This document shows positions 59,657 to 64,000 of a DNA stretch of 64,000 nucleotides, one piece after another; the first letter of the stretch is position 1; each line of letters opens with the position of its first letter. The stretch covers positions 930,001 through 994,000 of the forward strand of contig CAVTIH010000001.1 in NCBI GenBank assembly GCA_963734815.1. The letters are read 5' to 3'. The position numbers and the translations under genes are program-made. Source of the DNA: Palsa-744 sp963734815 (GTDB lineage: Bacteria; Actinomycetota; Thermoleophilia; Solirubrobacterales; Solirubrobacteraceae). Under the pieces are notes generated by a model that saw nothing but the letters and a program-made list of their open reading frames with translations, made no database searches and was not told the DNA's origin.

Positions 59657-60672
59657 TGCCAGACCTGAAGCCCGCCTACCTGATCCACGGCGACGACCAC
59701 GGCGCGGTCGCCGAGCGCCGTGCGGGGCTGCAGACGCTGGCGCTGAAGCAGGGGGACGCGGGCAGCGTCGAAGCGCTCGCCGGCGACGCCGCCACCCCCG
59801 CCGGCGTGGCACAGGCGCTGGTGGCGATGACGTTCGCGATTGGGCGGCGGGTGATCGTCGTCGACGGCGTGGAGCGCTGGAAGCAGGCCGAGGTGGAGCA
59901 ACACCTGGTGCCCGCGCTGAAGGAGATGCCGCCCGACACGACCGTCGCGCTGTTCGCGCGCGAGGAGGGACGCACAAAGGCGCCTGCCGCGGTGCACGCG
60001 GCCGTCAAGGCGGCGAAGGGCCAGATCGTCGAGCAGGGCACGGTCAAGCCATGGGAGCTGCCCAAGTGGGCCCGTGAGCAGGCGGCCCGCCTCGGTTTGG
60101 CGCTCGACCAGGCGGCGGCGAAGGCGCTGGTGGCGCAGGTGGGGGAGCGCCAGCAGCGGATCCTGCGCGAGCTGGAGAAGCTGGCGCTCGAACTTGCGGG
60201 CGCAGCGGACGCCAAACCAATCCGCGTGAGCTCGCAGCTGATCGAAGAGCGCGCCGCGCACTCCGCCGAGCGACGCGTGTTTGTGCTCGCCGATGCGCTC
60301 GTCGGCGGCGACGCTCGCGAGGCGACGCTCACCTACCTGCGCCTGCGCCGCCAGGGCGAGCGCCTCGGCGGTCTCGGCTACCTGATGGCCTCGCGCATGC
60401 GCGAGGCGCTGACGGTCGCGCTGCGTCTGCAGGCGGGGGAGTCGGCCGCCGAGGTGAAGCGCACCCTGCGGATGCCTTCCCGCGCGGCCGAGCGTTTCGT
60501 CGCCGACGTGGCCCGCATTGACCCCGAGCGGCTGCGCGCCGGGCTCGGCGTGCTTGCCGATCTCGAACTGGACACGCGCGGCGGGGCAGAGCTGCGCGCC
60601 GGGCGCTCGCGGCTGTCCGGGCTGCACGAGGACACGCTCGCACTGCGAGCGATCGCGGCGATCGCCGGTTAG
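59656..60672 (+). CDS. holA: DNA polymerase III subunit delta (HolA)
   Basis: This 338-residue clamp-loader subunit has an AAA+-like domain starting YLIHGDDHGAVAERR, a middle with RRVIVVDGVERWKQ, and a C-terminal helical bundle with LRLRRQGERLGGLGYLMASRMREAL. Like other HolA proteins it lacks an ATP-binding P-loop. The ATG shares one base with the leuS stop (TGATG). Confidence 0.9.
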   Translation: MPDLKPAYLIHGDDHGAVAERRAGLQTLALKQGDAGSVEALAGDAATPAGVAQALVAMTFAIGRRVIVVDGVERWKQAEVEQHLVPALKEMPPDTTVALFAREEGRTKAPAAVHAAVKAAKGQIVEQGTVKPWELPKWAREQAARLGLALDQAAAKALVAQVGERQQRILRELEKLALELAGAADAKPIRVSSQLIEERAAHSAERRVFVLADALVGGDAREATLTYLRLRRQGERLGGLGYLMASRMREALTVALRLQAGESAAEVKRTLRMPSRAAERFVADVARIDPERLRAGLGVLADLELDTRGGAELRAGRSRLSGLHEDTLALRAIAAIAG

Positions 60673-60712
60673 ACGCGCGGCGCGAGCACGACGATCGCCG
60701 GTAAGACGCCGG

Positions 60713-60976
60713 TCAGGACTTGCCGGCAAGCACGCGCGCGGCGCGGCTCTTCTTGCGGTCGCCGGTGTTGCGATGCAGCGCGCCGCGCTTCACGGCGGTG
60801 TCGATGCGGCTCATCAGCGCGCGGTGCTCGGTCTCGGCGGTCGGCGCGTCGCCGCCCTGCACCGCCGCTTCCAGGCGCCGGAAGAGCGTCTTGATGGTGG
60901 AGGTGTGGAGACGGTTCTCCAAGCGCTCGCGCTCGGAGCGCAGGATCCGCTTCTTCTGTGAATGAATGTTTGCCAT
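60713..60976 (-). CDS. rpsT: 30S ribosomal protein S20
   Basis: This 87-residue protein, MANIHSQKKRILRSERERLENR, is the typical basic helical S20 protein of the small subunit body. It is convergent with holA and divergent from murJ. A -10-like TATAGT on the minus strand lies at 60991-60996. Confidence 0.96.
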   Translation of the reverse strand: MANIHSQKKRILRSERERLENRLHTSTIKTLFRRLEAAVQGGDAPTAETEHRALMSRIDTAVKRGALHRNTGDRKKSRAARVLAGKS

Positions 60977-60990
60977 CGCGGGAGCGCCGT

Positions 60991-60996
60991 ACTATA
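60991..60996 (-). promoter_or_regulatory. -10 box of rpsT
   Basis: TATAGT on the minus strand lies 14 bases before the rpsT ATG at 60976. No good -35 box was seen. Confidence 0.4.
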
Positions 60997-61082
60997 GCGG
61001 CCTTGTCCGCCACCGATGAGCCCCCCACCGAGTCGCTGAGTATCGAGGGCGCGGCGCGGCGAGAGAGTGCAGGGGATGGGCT

Positions 61083-61087
61083 GGGAG
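61083..61087 (+). promoter_or_regulatory. Ribosome site deciding the murJ start
   Basis: GGGAG lies five bases before GTG 61093. It favours this start over TTG 61003 and GTG 60958, which lie in the rpsT promoter region. Confidence 0.55.
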
Positions 61088-61092
61088 AAACC

Positions 61093-62751
61093 GTGGCGGG
61101 CCGAGGGGGTGCGGGAGAGGGCCTGGAGGGTGTAACGGGAGCAGACGCAACCGAGGTGGGCGGGGGCGCCGGCCCCCGAGGCGGTGGCGAACGCGTGGCG
61201 CGCAACACCGCGATCTTCTCGATCCTCACGATGTTCTCGCGGGTGGCGGGCCTCGGGCGGGAAATCCTGGCGGCCAGCTTCTTCGGCACCTCCGGCCCCG
61301 CCTCGGCGTTCACGCTCGCCAACCTCGTCCCTAATCTCGTCGCCAACCTGTTCGCGCAGGCGGCGCTGTCGGCGGCGTTCGTGCCGGTGTTCACCGACTT
61401 GCTCCAGCAGGGCCGCCGCCGCGAGGCATTTCGGCTGGCGTCCACCCTCTTCTGGATCATGCTGATCGCGCTGACCACGATCACGGCCTTCTTCGAGATC
61501 GTCGCGGGGTTGATCATGCCGCTGTTCACCGGCCCCACCTTCGGCGCGGCGCTCGACATGCTCACGGTGGGGCTCTCGCAGGTGCTGTTCCCTGTCGTGC
61601 TGCTGCTCGGCCTGACCGGCCTGCTGGTGGGGATATTGCAGTCCTACGAACACTTCACGATCCCCGCGCTCGCGCCCGCCGTGTGGAACATCGTGATCAT
61701 CGTCGCGCTGGTGGCGCTGCGTCACGACTTCCACGGCGAAGACGAGATCTACGCCTACGCGATCGGTATCGTGATCGCGACCGCGGTGCAGTTCGCGATG
61801 GCGCTCGGGGCGCTCGCGCGGATCGACTTCCGCCTGCAGTTCTCGATCGACTGGCACGACCCGCGCATCCGCCAAGTGTTCATCCTGATGCTCCCCGTCA
61901 CGATCGGCCTGGGGATCGTCAACCTCGACCAGTTCATCAACGCCGCCTTCGGCACGCTCGTCAGCAAAGAAGCCCCGCGCGCGATCGAAAACGCCTTCCG
62001 CGTGTACATGCTGCCCCAGGGAATCTTCAGCGTGGCTGTCGCCACCGTGCTGTTCCCTACGCTCAGCCGCATGGCCTCGCGCCGCGACCCCGGCGGGATG
62101 CGCCGCGCGGTGGGGGTGGGGATGCGCCAGATCAACCTGCTGCTGATTCCCGCCGCCGCGTTCATGATCGTGCTCACGACCCCGATCGTGCGACTGCTCT
62201 ACGAACGCGGCAACTTCGACGCCTCCTCGACCCACCTCGTCTCGATCGCGCTGTTCTGGTTTGCGTTCTCGCTGCCCTTCGGGGGGTTGAACCTGCTGCT
62301 GACGCGCACCTTCTTCGCGGTGCAGCGCCCCTGGATCCCCACCAGCCTGGCGGCGCTCAACATGATCGTCGACATCATCGTCTCGCTCTCGCTCTACCGA
62401 CCGCTGGGGATCGCGGGGCTGATCATCGGCACCGTGTCGGCCAACGTGGTGATGACCGCGCTGCAGGTGCACCGCCTGCGGATCGGTTTCAATGGCCGCC
62501 TGGAAGGCGCGCAGACGACGATGATCACCGCCCGCATCCTGCTCGCTTCGGCCCTGCTCGGGGGCGTGGCGTGGGTGGTGTGGTACGCGCTCAACGCGCT
62601 CCTCGGTGGCTCGCTGGCGGCACAGATCGTGAGCGTCGGCGGCGCCGGCGTGGCGGGGACGCTGGTGTACATGCGCGCGGTGCTCGCAATGCGCGTCCCC
62701 GAGGCCCATCAGGTGAGCCGCCTGATCCGCACCCAGCTGGGGAGGGCGTGA
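61093..62751 (+). CDS. murJ: Lipid II flippase MurJ
   Basis: This 552-residue integral membrane protein has about 14 segments and moves lipid II across the membrane for peptidoglycan. Family motifs include ARNTAIFSILTMFSRVAGLGREI, LANLVPNLVANLFAQAALSAAFVPV and RMASRRDPGGMRRAV. An unconserved Gly-rich leader of about 30 residues precedes the first segment; the real start could lie anywhere from 61003 to 61195. It is divergent from rpsT. Confidence 0.93.
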   Translation: MAGRGGAGEGLEGVTGADATEVGGGAGPRGGGERVARNTAIFSILTMFSRVAGLGREILAASFFGTSGPASAFTLANLVPNLVANLFAQAALSAAFVPVFTDLLQQGRRREAFRLASTLFWIMLIALTTITAFFEIVAGLIMPLFTGPTFGAALDMLTVGLSQVLFPVVLLLGLTGLLVGILQSYEHFTIPALAPAVWNIVIIVALVALRHDFHGEDEIYAYAIGIVIATAVQFAMALGALARIDFRLQFSIDWHDPRIRQVFILMLPVTIGLGIVNLDQFINAAFGTLVSKEAPRAIENAFRVYMLPQGIFSVAVATVLFPTLSRMASRRDPGGMRRAVGVGMRQINLLLIPAAAFMIVLTTPIVRLLYERGNFDASSTHLVSIALFWFAFSLPFGGLNLLLTRTFFAVQRPWIPTSLAALNMIVDIIVSLSLYRPLGIAGLIIGTVSANVVMTALQVHRLRIGFNGRLEGAQTTMITARILLASALLGGVAWVVWYALNALLGGSLAAQIVSVGGAGVAGTLVYMRAVLAMRVPEAHQVSRLIRTQLGRA

Positions 62752-62828
62752 CGCGAGCCTCGCATTCCGATTCACGGCGGGCGCCCGCGCCCACCGCGGC
62801 GTGGGCGACGTTCGGCTCAGAAATGCGA

Positions 62829-62854
62829 CCGGGCGGGCCGTGAGGCCCGCCCGG
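62829..62854. terminator. Strong hairpin downstream of murJ
   Basis: CCGGGCGGGCC pairs perfectly with GGCCCGCCCGG around GTGA, 11 pairs. No T-run follows. It is a probable terminator of murJ by position and stability. Confidence 0.6.
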
Positions 62855-63075
62855 AGGCACCCGGTCATAGATCGCCGCTGAACTACTACGTCCCAGGACT
62901 TGCGTGTCTTATTGCCTGGGCGGCATGACACTCTCGACCACCAGGACTGGCCGCCGGCCCGAAGGCTGGCGCGTTGCCCAGCTCGGGTCTTGCGACCCTG
63001 GCCGAGTAGGCGATCCGCCGGATCACCAAGCTTAGCTGCCGCGCTCGCGGACGGCGGCGGTGGGGTGTGAACATA

Positions 63076-63128
63076 AACTTTTCGGACCCCAACCCTTCAT
63101 TTTGTGAAGTGGTGGGGCTCCAAAAGTT
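63076..63128. repeat. Hairpin repeat H, copy 6
   Basis: The core CTTCATTTTGTGAAG lies at 63095-63109. The outer arms AACTTTT and AAAAGTT pair perfectly, so the whole 53 bp folds as one imperfect hairpin. It ends 54 bases before the lepA start. Confidence 0.88.
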
Positions 63129-63181
63129 GCTCGACCTCCGCACCCTCATCCGCCACGAGCCCCATCTAAAGTCTCACCACG

Positions 63182-64000
<819 letters not shown>

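Larger units (their letters stand above)
62752..63181. other. 430-bp region without a gene, upstream of lepA
   Basis: I see no coding sequence or RNA gene. It holds the hairpin at 62829-62854 and repeat H copy 6 at 63076-63128. The rest is GC-rich DNA without recognised sites. Confidence 0.65.

Noticed and set aside
62829..62854. Rho-independent terminator with certainty
   Set aside because: The stem is strong but there is no T-run, so it is listed as probable only.
60814..62931. 705-residue minus-strand open frame
   Set aside because: It is antisense to murJ and rpsT with low-complexity Arg/Glu/His content, typical of high-GC shadow frames.

Overview
The window looks like chromosomal DNA from a high-GC actinobacterium, most likely of the Thermoleophilia (Solirubrobacter or Conexibacter type). 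This placement is inferred from four things: a fused FbiC and the other coenzyme F420 genes, frequent GTG and TTG starts with GTGA/TGATG coupled junctions, large secreted proteins with Lys/Arg-rich C-terminal tails, and abundant acyl-CoA metabolism. I saw no insertion sequence, prophage or CRISPR array.

Layout. 1-2.6 kb: a tandem array of perfect palindromes, then fbiC. 2.6-6.3 kb: a two-component locus with a sensor kinase, a second kinase-like protein that has lost its phospho-histidine, and a divergent protein fusing a nucleotide-cyclase domain to a LuxR-type response regulator. 6.5-12 kb: a giant secreted protein. 12.2-18.3 kb: a VapBC pair, then cofE, a type III polyketide synthase, a sulfotransferase, cofC, an F420-dependent NADP reductase and cofD; with fbiC these cover most of F420 biosynthesis. 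18.3-26.1 kb: a long leader with a (TC)11 tract, two large secreted proteins and a TetR plus winged-helix regulator. 26.1-30.4 kb: a second VapBC pair, an SDR dehydrogenase, a second palindrome array, an HMG-CoA-lyase-type enzyme and an ECF sigma/anti-sigma pair.

30.5-38.4 kb: a DUF488-DUF488-unknown operon, an enoyl-CoA hydratase, two proteins with doubled YbjQ-like domains, a secreted propeller protein, a 3-hydroxyacyl-CoA dehydrogenase and a DUF1707 protein. 38.4-49.5 kb: an acyl-CoA carboxylase beta subunit, an amidase, an inositol-monophosphatase-like enzyme, a P450, an arylsulfotransferase-like protein, a second crotonase, an aldose epimerase, a DEAD-box helicase and two small unknown proteins. 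49.5-56.9 kb: a pair of bacterial PH-domain membrane proteins, an ArsR-AHSA1 fusion with a clear promoter and operator, a GNAT, a third PIN toxin pair, tRNA-Ala(GGC), a PD-(D/E)XK protein, and a GlxA/DJ-1 pair. 57-64 kb: housekeeping genes leuS, holA, rpsT, murJ and the start of lepA.

Three patterns cut across genes. (i) Two arrays of 16-24 bp palindromes have a shared CATG-type centre but different arms. (ii) Six intergenic copies of a hairpin share the core CTTCATTTTGTGAAG, with compensatory stem changes. (iii) Short low-complexity in-frame insertions interrupt several otherwise conserved enzymes (FbiC, HMG-CoA-lyase type, carboxylase beta, LeuS and others). I rate these, plus the kinase-pseudokinase-cyclase locus and the DUF488 operon, as the best candidates for undescribed biology.
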